Source: Paraburkholderia oxyphila NBRC 105797 (GTDB taxonomy: Bacteria > Pseudomonadota > Gammaproteobacteria > Burkholderiales > Burkholderiaceae). From it: DNA of 34,485 nt. Positions 24,610 through 31,900 of this stretch are shown here, in pieces. Made by a program: the position numbers and the translations under genes. The stretch spans positions 1 to 34,485 of the forward strand of contig NZ_BAYD01000111.1 in NCBI RefSeq assembly GCF_000685075.1. Direction: 5' to 3'. Positions within the stretch are counted from its first letter, which is position 1. The number at the start of each line of letters is the position of its first letter. The notes below the pieces were generated by a model. That model did no database searches. It worked only from the letters and a program-made list of their open reading frames with translations, and was not told the origin of the DNA.

Positions 24610-24890
24610 AATTTCGCCTTCCAGCAGATTGCGTATAAACTTGCCCTGGTGGAAGGAAAGAAGCGATGCTCAAGGTGCGCCGCGAGGTGTACACGGCGGA
24701 GCAGATGGCGTACCCGCGTTCGCGAGCGGAGAACAAGCGTTTGCGGATGGCGCTGAAAATCGCGAAATGGCGGCGGCGTTCGACCGTCGGCCCACGCCCG
24801 GCTCGGCGTATCACTCGGACAAAGGCGGTCGAGACGCGAGCCACGAATTTCAGATCAGGCTGAGTTCGTAGCTTCAGGAGCGCATCGCCG
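24610..24890 (+). pseudogene. IS3-family relic, fused OrfA and OrfB remnants
   Basis: One frame reads YKLALVEGKKR, the OrfA 'A-L-x-L-V-E-G-K' block. Another reads RSRAENKRLRMALKIAKW, the OrfA C-terminal helix. A third reads AYHSDKGGRDASHEFQIRL, equivalent to the 'HSDRGSQYAS' DDE block of IS3 OrfB. The pieces are close together although they are hundreds of bases apart in an intact element, so a deletion has joined them and frames have shifted. No terminal inverted repeats were found. Confidence 0.6.
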
Positions 24891-25272
24891 CATGATTTAA
24901 TTGGAGCGTGAAAACAGCCGTCGAAGAAATTTGTAGATCAGGACCACTACGTATTATCGTTTTATATATCCTATGTCCGTCAACCTGATGGCGTCGAAGT
25001 TACGGGTTGCGAGGAGCGCGTCGTGGGCCGATGCGCTCGAAGCGTTGAGGTCACACGGGCAGTGTGGTCAACAGCCGTCTGCCTGAACGAAGCGTGATAG
25101 GCTCCCGCTTGTGCGTTCGCGTTCGGGTGGCACTTCGAGCGGTCGCACCATCATCGCAAGGCCAGCGAATCGCTTGCGCGGCTGATATCATGATTTCCAA
25201 TCAGGCGACGTGTAAATTCGCGGACTAAAGAAGGTCAATAATATCGGCATTCCCAATGCGACGAGGGCAATC
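24891..25272. other. Gene-poor region before the second flavoprotein gene
   Basis: No supported coding sequence. A short open stretch around 25120-25190 (reading HHRKASESLARLI in one frame) looks like a gene fragment but could not be assigned. The promoter of the flavoprotein gene should lie here; a GGTCAA half-site at about 25232 has no matching partner. Confidence 0.25.
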
Positions 25273-26490
25273 ATGCGTTTGAGCAAGGTCGTGGTGATCG
25301 GTGCGAGTGTCGCGGGTATGCGAGCCGTGGAGACGCTTCGCCGGGAACGATTCGAAGGCGAGATCACTTTGGTCAGCGCAGAGGCGCACGCGCCCTATGA
25401 CCGGCCACCTTTGTCGAAACAGGTCCTGACCGGCGAGATCGCGCCAGATGCACTTCGGTACCGGGAGATCGAGTGGTTTGCGGAGCAGCGTGTCGATCTG
25501 CAGTTGGGCCTCGAGGCCAAGGAACTCGATACCCGGGCGAAGCAAATTCGCGTCGGTGAACGCTGGATGCCCTACGATGGGCTCGTGATAGCGACAGGCG
25601 CCCGAGCGCGCGAACTGGAGTTTGGCCAATCGCTCAAAGGCGTCTACTCGCTGCGCACGATCGATGACGCGGTGGCCATCAAGGAGCGGATCCTGCCCGG
25701 AGTCAGGGTGGTGATCATCGGTGCTGGCTTTATCGGATCGGAAGTCGCCTCGAGTGCGGCGGCCGCCGGCGCACAGGTGACTCTGGTGGAAATCGGTGCG
25801 ACAGCGATGTGCCGCGTGGTGGGTATGCAGCTCGGGTCCGCACTAGGCAAGCTTCATGAAGAGTTCGGTGTCAATCTCATCTGCAACGCCCGGGTGACAG
25901 GGATTGGCGGGTACGAGCGTGCCGAATTCGTTCGGCTCGAGGATGGTTGGGAGTTGCCGGCCGATATCGTCGTCGTCGGCATTGGCGTGTCGCCGAATAC
26001 GGAATGGCTGGTGAATTCCGGTTTGAAAATCGACGATGGCCTCGTATGCGACGAGACGCTGAATGCGGGGCCGGAAACAGTTTTCGCCGCCGGTGATGTC
26101 GTGGCGTGGCCGAACCGATGGTGGGGGGGCATGATGCGGGGCGAGCAGTGGCTCGTCGCTGCGGAGCAGGGGATGCAGGCCGCGAAGAATCTGCTGGCCG
26201 GCCGCGCGGACGCACGCCGCTTTTCGACCATACCGTACTTCTGGACCGATCAATACGGATGCCGGATTCAGGTGGCGGGCCGTACTGATGTGGGCGAACT
26301 CGTGCCCCTCGTCGGCGACGAGTTCCAGCGCCCCTTTGTCTGCGTTTTCAAGCAGGAAGATCAGATCAAGGGTATTTTCGCCGTCAATGCACCGAGGGCG
26401 TTTGCCATGCTACGGGGCGCATTGCAGCAACACCGCAGTTTCGATCGCGTGATGGAAAGTGTCGGCCGGGATCTGAGCACCGTGGACTGA
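25273..26490 (+). CDS. Ferredoxin-reductase-type FAD/NAD(P)H oxidoreductase (paralogue 2)
   Basis: The 405-residue flavoprotein has the same layout as the gene at 5518-6729. It has FAD motif VVIGASVAGMRAVETL, then PYDRPPLSKQ, NAD(P) motif VIIGAGFIGSEVASS, a GAR-AREL loop, second FAD motif FAAGDVVAWP, and the C-terminal PYFWTDQYGCRIQ block. It is expected to pass electrons from NAD(P)H to a ferredoxin, but no ferredoxin, P450 or Rieske gene lies beside it. The ATG at 25273 gives the normal N-terminus for the family. The two proteins look well over half identical by eye, suggesting duplication within this lineage. It is flanked by relics (IS3 upstream, truncated cfa downstream), so it may have moved with them. 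Confidence 0.87.
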   Translation: MRLSKVVVIGASVAGMRAVETLRRERFEGEITLVSAEAHAPYDRPPLSKQVLTGEIAPDALRYREIEWFAEQRVDLQLGLEAKELDTRAKQIRVGERWMPYDGLVIATGARARELEFGQSLKGVYSLRTIDDAVAIKERILPGVRVVIIGAGFIGSEVASSAAAAGAQVTLVEIGATAMCRVVGMQLGSALGKLHEEFGVNLICNARVTGIGGYERAEFVRLEDGWELPADIVVVGIGVSPNTEWLVNSGLKIDDGLVCDETLNAGPETVFAAGDVVAWPNRWWGGMMRGEQWLVAAEQGMQAAKNLLAGRADARRFSTIPYFWTDQYGCRIQVAGRTDVGELVPLVGDEFQRPFVCVFKQEDQIKGIFAVNAPRAFAMLRGALQQHRSFDRVMESVGRDLSTVD

Positions 26491-26491
26491 G

Positions 26492-26514
26492 AGCAGCGGT
26501 GCTGCATCGCTGCT
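26492..26514 (+). terminator. Short hairpin after paralogue 2
   Basis: AGCAGCG (26492-26498) pairs with CGCTGCT (26508-26514) just after the stop codon. There is no U-tract, so it is a weak terminator candidate. Confidence 0.35.
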
Positions 26515-26696
26515 AACGTCGCAATGGACTCTTCTGATTGCCGAGGGGGCGTGGGCTCTTGGCCAACATGGCGATCAGCATGAAGGGTGTGAGGTATCCT
26601 TTCCGGCACCACGCGCTGGGAAATTTGCCATGGAAGCCACGTGAGTTTGCGCCGCGGGAATCGGCCTCGTCTAAATTCGTCGCCATGGCATGGCGA

Positions 26697-27351
26697 TCAG
26701 CCGGCCTCTGGCCTGCGGTACCCGCCAGACAAGCCATTTTTGGAAAGCACGAATTGCCACAGCTGAATGTCGCGCGCCCGGAAGGCGCCGGCGCAGGAGA
26801 GCAGATAGTAGCGCCACATGCGGTAGAAGCGATGCCCCATCTCCGCCCTGAAGCGCGGCCAGGCCGCCTCGAAATTCGCATGCCACGCCATGAGCGTCCG
26901 GTCGTAGTCGGCACCGAAGTTGTGTAGATCTTCCGTGACGAACAGCCCGGTCGAAGCGTCCGCTATCTGGCCAATGGTGGGCAGCTGACCGTTCGGGAAA
27001 ATGTATTTGTCGATCCACGGGTCGGGGGCGGAGTGCTTGTGGTTTTTGCCGATTGTGTGCAGCAGGAAGACGCCTTCTTCGTCGAGGCAACGGTGCGCGA
27101 CCTTCATGTAGGTGCGGTAGTTTCTTGGCCCGACGTGCTCGAACATGCCGACACTGGCGATGCGGTCGAATTTTTCGTCGAGGATGCGATAGTCCTGCAG
27201 CCGGAATTCGACCGGCAAGTGCTGGCAGCGCTGCGCGCCCACCTGGGCCTGCTCTTTCGAAATGGTCACGCCCACGCACGAGACACCGTAATTTTCCGCA
27301 GCGAACTTCATGAGGCTGCCCCAGCCGCAGCCAATGTCGAGTAGCCATTGC
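26697..27351 (-). pseudogene. cfa: 5'-truncated cyclopropane-fatty-acyl-phospholipid synthase
   Basis: The minus strand encodes the C-terminal methyltransferase part of Cfa. This includes the SAM motif LLDIGCGWGS, GVTISKEQAQ, SVGMFEHVG and the intact C-terminus with LWQFVLSKNGLSGGYR. Full enzymes are about 380-400 residues; only about 220 remain. The sequence before LLDIGCGWGS does not resemble Cfa, and the in-frame ATG at 27464 leads through unrelated codons. The N-terminal half has therefore been lost by a rearrangement at about 27350. The catalytic bicarbonate-binding and SAM regions are partly kept, but the lipid-binding N-terminus is missing, so activity is unlikely. Confidence 0.8.
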
Positions 27352-27507
27352 GCATATTCGACCGAACTTCGGCCGTCACAAGATAAGTGCAAAGTAGTGA
27401 AAGACGGTTTGAATTGACGTTTTCGACCTCGTGGACGCTGGCCGCGATCGTTGCCACCGGCCATGCCGCAAACGAAGAAAAGCCGCGACTGGCGGTACCA
27501 GATTCGC

Positions 27508-28152
27508 TCACGCGTCCTTGGGCGCTTTGGGCAGGACGGACGCCAGAACCATCTCGATGATCAGATTTTCGGCTGCCTCGAAATCGCGGCTGTTCAGGTC
27601 ATCGATGTCCATGGCAAGTTCCATCTGAACACGGAAGTCGGCGTAGGACTGCGTCATCGCCCAGATCGCAAAGAGGAGATGGGTGGAATTCGTTGGTGCG
27701 ATGGCACCCGCTTGAATCCAGCGTTCGAATACCGCGATTTCCATCTGGAGATAGGGGACGAGCTTACGTTGGATCTGATTGCGATAGAACTTCGCGCCTG
27801 TGATGACTTCGAGTCCATAGACGCGCGAGCCCCACGGCCGCTCGCGGGAAAACCGCAGTTTCGCGACGATGTAGTCCCGAATGGCGTCCAACGGATCGTC
27901 GCGGGCGGCGAGTGAACGCATGCTGTCCAACCACGCGTCGAGGACGTTATCGAGCACGCGTTCGTAAAGCGCCTGCTTGCTGGGGAAATAGTAGAGCAGA
28001 TTCTGCTTCGAGAACCCCGCGTCCTCACCGATCTTTGCCAGTGACGCACCTTCATAGCCGCATTGGGCAAATATCTTTTCGGCCGAAAGAAGGATCTCCT
28101 CCTCCACGGAATCCCGACTCGCCACGCGGCGCAATTGCGAGTGCTCAGGCAT
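27508..28152 (-). CDS. RutR-like TetR-family regulator
   Basis: The 214-residue protein resembles the pyrimidine regulator RutR along its length. The N-terminal TetR helix-turn-helix is EKIFAQCGYEGASLAKIGED, then AGFSKQNLLYYFPSK with the RutR-typical NLLYYFPSK turn. The C-terminal ligand domain keeps the RutR-like pattern SRVYGLEVITGAKF and LLFAIWAMTQSYADF. RutR binds uracil/thymine and controls pyrimidine use. ATG 28150-28152 has GGGGGGAA upstream; an in-frame start 14 codons earlier is less likely. It is divergent from the ald-dihydropyrimidinase operon, and a near-consensus RutR site lies in that shared region. The effector is inferred to be a pyrimidine or its breakdown product. Confidence 0.82.
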   Translation of the reverse strand: MPEHSQLRRVASRDSVEEEILLSAEKIFAQCGYEGASLAKIGEDAGFSKQNLLYYFPSKQALYERVLDNVLDAWLDSMRSLAARDDPLDAIRDYIVAKLRFSRERPWGSRVYGLEVITGAKFYRNQIQRKLVPYLQMEIAVFERWIQAGAIAPTNSTHLLFAIWAMTQSYADFRVQMELAMDIDDLNSRDFEAAENLIIEMVLASVLPKAPKDA

Positions 28153-28350
28153 CGTTCCCCCCGGGATTTCTTGCACTTCCGTTGGCGGTCGCACGCTTCA
28201 GTCTGCAAACCACGGCGTATGCAGAAAGAGGTCGACTAACACATTAAAAATGTTTCGAGAATCCCGTGGCTGGACGCACGCGATTCCGACGTGAGGTCAC
28301 TTTTCCATGGAGTAGTTGGCTTGTCAATCCAACGAGCCGTTCCAGTTGAA

Positions 28351-28402
28351 ACCGTACTGCTACCGGCATCTGTACAGGACCCTCGACTGCCATGTACGGT
28401 AG
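28351..28402. promoter_or_regulatory. TGTACRG boxes upstream of ald
   Basis: ATCTGTACAGG (from 28368) and ATGTACGGTAG (28392-28402) have TGTAC cores 23 bases apart in the same orientation, and an inverted ACCGTAC lies at 28351-28357. The first contains the exact 10-mer seen upstream of the porin. The arrangement, two direct repeats about two helical turns apart, matches the porin array. Confidence 0.5.
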
Positions 28403-28465
28403 CGCGAAATTCGCGGATCTGTGCATGTCCACCACGTTACGGCCACCCTATCATCAACGACGTGT

Positions 28466-28481
28466 TTTACCGATTGGTCAA
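28466..28481. promoter_or_regulatory. RutR-like operator in the ald promoter region
   Basis: TTTACC-GATT-GGTCAA matches the E. coli RutR core (TTGACC, four bases, GGTCAA) at 11 of 12 arm positions. It lies 132 bases upstream of the ald start codon and in the divergent gap shared with the RutR-like gene, as expected for regulation by that protein. Confidence 0.55.
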
Positions 28482-28613
28482 AGTAGCCGCGCAGCCGGAT
28501 TCGTGAGGTGGAAGGCAGGAAAGGCGGATTGACGGAGTGGATATTTCGGTTGTGTCTGCCGGGTACGAAAGCGTTGCGACGGATTGATTTCATCACAAAC
28601 CAAGGAAATCAAA

Positions 28614-29729
28614 ATGTTAATTGGCGTTCCGAAAGAGATCAAGAACCATGAATATCGCGTGGGTCTTACGCCTGCGAGTGTACGCGAGCTGACCTCGAGG
28701 GGGCACGGCGTCATCGTGCAAAAGAACGTTGGCGCCGAAATTGGCCTGTTGGACCAGCACTATGTCGATGCCGGCGCGTTGCTCGTTGCATCGCCCGAGG
28801 AGATTTTCTCCCGCGCCGACATGATCATCAAGGTGAAGGAGCCCCAGCCGTCGGAATGCGCGATGCTGCGGGAGGGGCAGATTCTCTACACGTATCTTCA
28901 CCTCGCGCCCGATCCGGAGCAGACCGCCGCCCTCGTCAAGTCAGGTGCCATCTGTATCGCCTACGAGACCATCACGGGCCCCGGTGGCGGCTTGCCACTG
29001 CTCGCGCCCATGAGTGAAGTGGCAGGCCGGATGTCCGTTCAGGCCGCCGCGTCGCATCTCGAGAAATCGAAAGGTGGAAAAGGCGTGCTACTCGGTGGCG
29101 TTCCCGGCGTTGCGCCAGCGCACGTCGCGATCGTGGGAGCGGGGGTGGTGGGAACCAACGCCTTGCAAATGGCGGTTGGAATGGGGGCGCGAGTCACGGT
29201 TCTCGACAAGAACGTCGATCGGTTGAGGCAGTTGGATATGGTCTACGGAAACCGGATCTCCACTGTCTATTCGAACGCACAGTCGATTGAGGATGCTGTC
29301 GTGAGCGCGGACGTGGTGATCGGTGGTGTCCTGGTTCCTGGCGCTGCCGCGCCGAAACTCGTCACGCGGGAAATGATCGCCCGGATGGCGCCCGGTTCCG
29401 TCGTCGTGGACGTCGCCATCGATCAGGGAGGGTGCTTCGCCACTTCGCGAGCCACGGCGCACGCTGCGCCGACGTACCTCGTCGATGGCGTCGTGCACTA
29501 CTGCGTGGCGAACATGCCTGGCGCCGTTGCGCGAACGTCAACCTTTGCACTCAACAACGCAACGATCGGCCATGCGCTCGCGCTTGCGGAAAAGGGCTGG
29601 AAGCAGGCGCTTTCCGAATCGGTACATCTTAGAAACGGTCTCAACGTTTGTCGTGGGCGGGTGACATTCGAGGCCGTGGCGAGGGATCTCAATTACGAGT
29701 ACGTCCCGGCCGAGACCCTCCTGAACTGA
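28614..29729 (+). CDS. ald: Alanine dehydrogenase
   Basis: The 371-residue protein is full length for NAD-dependent L-alanine dehydrogenase, which interconverts L-alanine plus NAD+ with pyruvate, ammonium and NADH. The active-site residues are in place: R15 in EYRVGLTP, K75 in IKVKEPQPSE, H96 in YTYLHLAPDPE and the aspartate of VAIDQGGC. The NAD motif is VAIVGAGVVGTNA. ATG 28614 has AAGGAAA eight bases upstream. It is the first gene of the dihydropyrimidinase/F420 operon. The likely role is to recycle the alanine made by the beta-alanine:pyruvate aminotransferase (8718-10073) back to pyruvate, releasing ammonium from the pyrimidine nitrogen. Confidence 0.94.
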   Translation: MLIGVPKEIKNHEYRVGLTPASVRELTSRGHGVIVQKNVGAEIGLLDQHYVDAGALLVASPEEIFSRADMIIKVKEPQPSECAMLREGQILYTYLHLAPDPEQTAALVKSGAICIAYETITGPGGGLPLLAPMSEVAGRMSVQAAASHLEKSKGGKGVLLGGVPGVAPAHVAIVGAGVVGTNALQMAVGMGARVTVLDKNVDRLRQLDMVYGNRISTVYSNAQSIEDAVVSADVVIGGVLVPGAAAPKLVTREMIARMAPGSVVVDVAIDQGGCFATSRATAHAAPTYLVDGVVHYCVANMPGAVARTSTFALNNATIGHALALAEKGWKQALSESVHLRNGLNVCRGRVTFEAVARDLNYEYVPAETLLN

Positions 29730-29839
29730 CCGCCATTTCATTGCGTCACGGCGAACGCACACGTCCATTGGCGGCGAGCCGTGGGTCATCGGGGCCTGCG
29801 GACTCGCCCGAACGCGAGCGCAAGATAAAGGGGTGAAAT

Positions 29840-31255
29840 ATGCCGGTCCTGATTACGGGTGGAACGGTCGTCAATGCGGATCGGCAGTTTCGGGCTGACG
29901 TGTTGTGCGAGGGCGGCAAGGTGGCGGCGGTAGGGCTGGATCTCGATGTCACGGCGGGATGCGAAGTGATAGACGCGAGCGGTCAATATGTCATGCCGGG
30001 CGGCGTCGACCCCCACACGCACATGCAGCTTCCCTTTATGGGAACGGTGAGCGCCGACGACTTCTACAGCGGAACGGCCGCCGCCTTGTCCGGCGGGACA
30101 ACGACCATCATGGATTTCGTCATACCTCAACCGCGCGAGTCGTTGATGGACGCGTTCAGCACATGGAGGGGATGGGCGGAGCAGTCGTGTGCCGATTACA
30201 CGTTCCATGTCGCGATTACATGGTGGGACGAATCGGTCCATCGGGACATGGGAACGCTCGTCAACACGATGGGCGTGAACAGCTTCAAGCATTTCATGGC
30301 GTACAAGAACGCCATCATGGCCGACGATGAAGTGTTGGTGAATAGCTTCCGCCGCTCGCTCGAGCTGGGAGCGGTGCCGACCGTTCATGCAGAGAACGGC
30401 GAACTGGTCTTTCAGCTACAGCAGGAATTGTTGAAGCAGGGGATGACAGGTCCACGTGCGCACCCGCTTTCACGCCCGCCGGCCGTGGAAACGGAGGCAG
30501 TCCAGCGGGCCATCACCATAGCAAACGTCATCAATACACCGTTGTACGTGGTGCACGTCTCGTGTCGCGAATCCGTTGACGCTATCGCACACGCGAGGGC
30601 GCGCGGACAGCAAGTCTACGGCGAAGTGCTGGCGGGTCACCTCGTCGTGGACGAGAGTGTGTACCAGAGCGACGACTTCGAATTTGCGGCGGCGCATGTG
30701 ATGAGTCCGCCGTTCCGGAAGAAGTCCCATCGGAATGCACTGTGGAACGGTCTGGAAAATGGCAACCTGCAGACGACCGCGACCGACCATTGCACGTTTT
30801 GCGCGGAGCAAAAGGCGATGGGAAAAACCGACTTCACGAAGATACCCAACGGCTGCGGCGGCGTGGAGGACAGAATGGCGGTCCTGTGGGACGAGGGTGT
30901 CAACACCGGGCGCTTGACGGCGTCGGAGTTCGTCCAGGTTACGTCAGCGAATGCGGCGCGGATTTTCAATATGTATCCGCGCAAGGGCAGCGTTTCCGTC
31001 GGCGCCGACGCGGACATCGTAATTTGGGACCCGGAAGGGACGAGAACCATTTCGGCCGCGAGTCAACGCGCGAAAGGCAGCTTCAATGTTTTTGAAGGAC
31101 GGACCGTCAAAGGTATTCCTAGCCACACGCTGAGTGGCGGAGCCGTCGTTTATGCACGAGGTGACCTGCGCGTCAGAAAAGGTACGGGTAAATACGTCGA
31201 ACGGCCCGCATTCAAGCCGACGCATCAGGCCTTTTCGCGGATTGCAGACGAATAA
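29840..31255 (+). CDS. Dihydropyrimidinase / D-hydantoinase
   Basis: The 471-residue cyclic amidohydrolase opens dihydrouracil/dihydrothymine (or 5-substituted hydantoins) to N-carbamoyl amino acids. The di-zinc ligands are in place: H59 and H61 in VDPHTHMQLP, carboxylated K150 in NSFKHFMAYK, H183 in VHAENGE, H239 in YVVHVSC and D316 in TATDHCTF. The substrate tyrosine Y155 is also at its canonical position. The ATG at 29840 follows AAAGGGGTGAAAT. Length is typical. The gene lies 110 bases behind ald and ahead of the F420 genes, on the same strand. No beta-ureidopropionase/carbamoylase or classical dihydropyrimidine dehydrogenase gene is in the window. Dihydropyrimidine and hydantoin substrates cannot be told apart from sequence. 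Confidence 0.92.
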   Translation: MPVLITGGTVVNADRQFRADVLCEGGKVAAVGLDLDVTAGCEVIDASGQYVMPGGVDPHTHMQLPFMGTVSADDFYSGTAAALSGGTTTIMDFVIPQPRESLMDAFSTWRGWAEQSCADYTFHVAITWWDESVHRDMGTLVNTMGVNSFKHFMAYKNAIMADDEVLVNSFRRSLELGAVPTVHAENGELVFQLQQELLKQGMTGPRAHPLSRPPAVETEAVQRAITIANVINTPLYVVHVSCRESVDAIAHARARGQQVYGEVLAGHLVVDESVYQSDDFEFAAAHVMSPPFRKKSHRNALWNGLENGNLQTTATDHCTFCAEQKAMGKTDFTKIPNGCGGVEDRMAVLWDEGVNTGRLTASEFVQVTSANAARIFNMYPRKGSVSVGADADIVIWDPEGTRTISAASQRAKGSFNVFEGRTVKGIPSHTLSGGAVVYARGDLRVRKGTGKYVERPAFKPTHQAFSRIADE

Positions 31256-31454
31256 ATCGTTGGGTTCGTCACGTTACCTTGGGCCGGACGGCGCGATCCA
31301 TTAATCAGCGAGGCAAATCATGTGGAGCAGGGAGACAGTGCTTGACGTCGAGCACGCAAGTTCGGGGGGGCTTGCGCGGATGATGGGCGCTGCGCGGGCG
31401 GTTCCCAAGAAGGCATCGGCGAGCGTCGGCACTTATTCGAGGAAGGTCATCACC

Positions 31455-31763
31455 ATGCCCACGAATCCGTGTCGCAACGAACGCGGATACTGCACGGTCG
31501 CGATGCAACCGGGGGCGCCGGGTGGCGGATACACGACGCCGCACGGGGTCACGCAGACGCTCCTTCGCGCTGAACGCTACGGCCGCGCGTCGAATGACGT
31601 TTGCCGAATGATTGGCGGTGCACGCCCGCATCAAGATCGCGGATGGACGTTTTCTGGTCGCCAGAATGGAAAAAAGCTGGGGCCGCAAAAGCGGCCCGCT
31701 CGGCACTTTCACTTGCGATGCCACGTTGAATCGTCGAAGCAGGCAGAGGAGGCCAGCGCATGA
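31455..31763 (+). CDS. Uncharacterised 102-residue ORF in the F420 operon
   Basis: I do not recognise this product. ATG 31455 is preceded by GAGGAAGG at good distance and opens a 102-codon frame (MPTNPCRNERGYCTVAMQPG at its start) that is Arg/Cys-rich, soluble and without known motifs. An in-frame ATG at 31320, also with a fair ribosome binding site, would give 147 residues. Its TGA overlaps the ATG of the next small ORF (ATGA at 31760-31763), a layout of translationally coupled genes. Codon use in the first half is GC3-rich, as in real genes; the second half is less so. It may be a real small gene or a decayed one; the coupling argues for translation. Confidence 0.4.
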   Translation: MPTNPCRNERGYCTVAMQPGAPGGGYTTPHGVTQTLLRAERYGRASNDVCRMIGGARPHQDRGWTFSGRQNGKKLGPQKRPARHFHLRCHVESSKQAEEASA

Positions 31764-31900
31764 GGACCCTGTCGCGATACGGCGTTCACGAGCCGGATTT
31801 CGTCCAACCCTTGAAGCCGCGCGCCTGCAATCCGGTGAATTTCGTTCTCCGCCGGTCGGCCGATCGGGTTCCTTTCCGCGGGGACGTTGAATATGTCTAA
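31760..31900 (+). CDS. Uncharacterised 46-residue ORF overlapping cofD
   Basis: ATG 31760 follows AGAGGAGGCCAGCGC, an excellent ribosome binding site, and opens 46 codons starting MRTLSRYGVHEPDFVQPLKP. It overlaps the previous ORF by 4 bases and its TAA (31898-31900) lies 3-7 bases inside cofD, whose ATG is at 31893. Such chained overlaps suggest coupled translation through the operon. The peptide is basic with one cysteine and no recognised domain. It could be a small protein of the F420 pathway, a leader that adjusts cofD translation, or a remnant. Confidence 0.45.
   Translation: MRTLSRYGVHEPDFVQPLKPRACNPVNFVLRRSADRVPFRGDVEYV

Larger units (their letters stand above)
28153..28613. promoter_or_regulatory. 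Divergent regulatory region, RutR-like gene and ald operon
   Basis: This 461-bp gap carries no supported gene. It holds one exact ATCTGTACAG box with degenerate TGTACGGT and ACCGTAC copies around it, and one near-perfect RutR-like dyad. A TTGACG at about 28529 could be a -35 box for ald, but no clean -10 was identified. The number of operators suggests at least two regulators act here. Confidence 0.5.

Noticed and set aside
24383..24844. 153-codon minus-strand open frame in the gene-poor gap
   Set aside because: It is antisense to the IS3 remnants and has no recognised domain or ribosome binding site.
26513..26914. Minus-strand open frame overlapping the end of the cfa remnant, considered as a separate small gene
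   Set aside because: It overlaps the well-supported cfa frame, has no motif and no ribosome binding site.
29786..30388. Open frame antisense to dihydropyrimidinase considered as an overlapping gene
   Set aside because: It lacks a ribosome binding site and recognisable domain, and the sense frame contains all metal ligands of the amidohydrolase.
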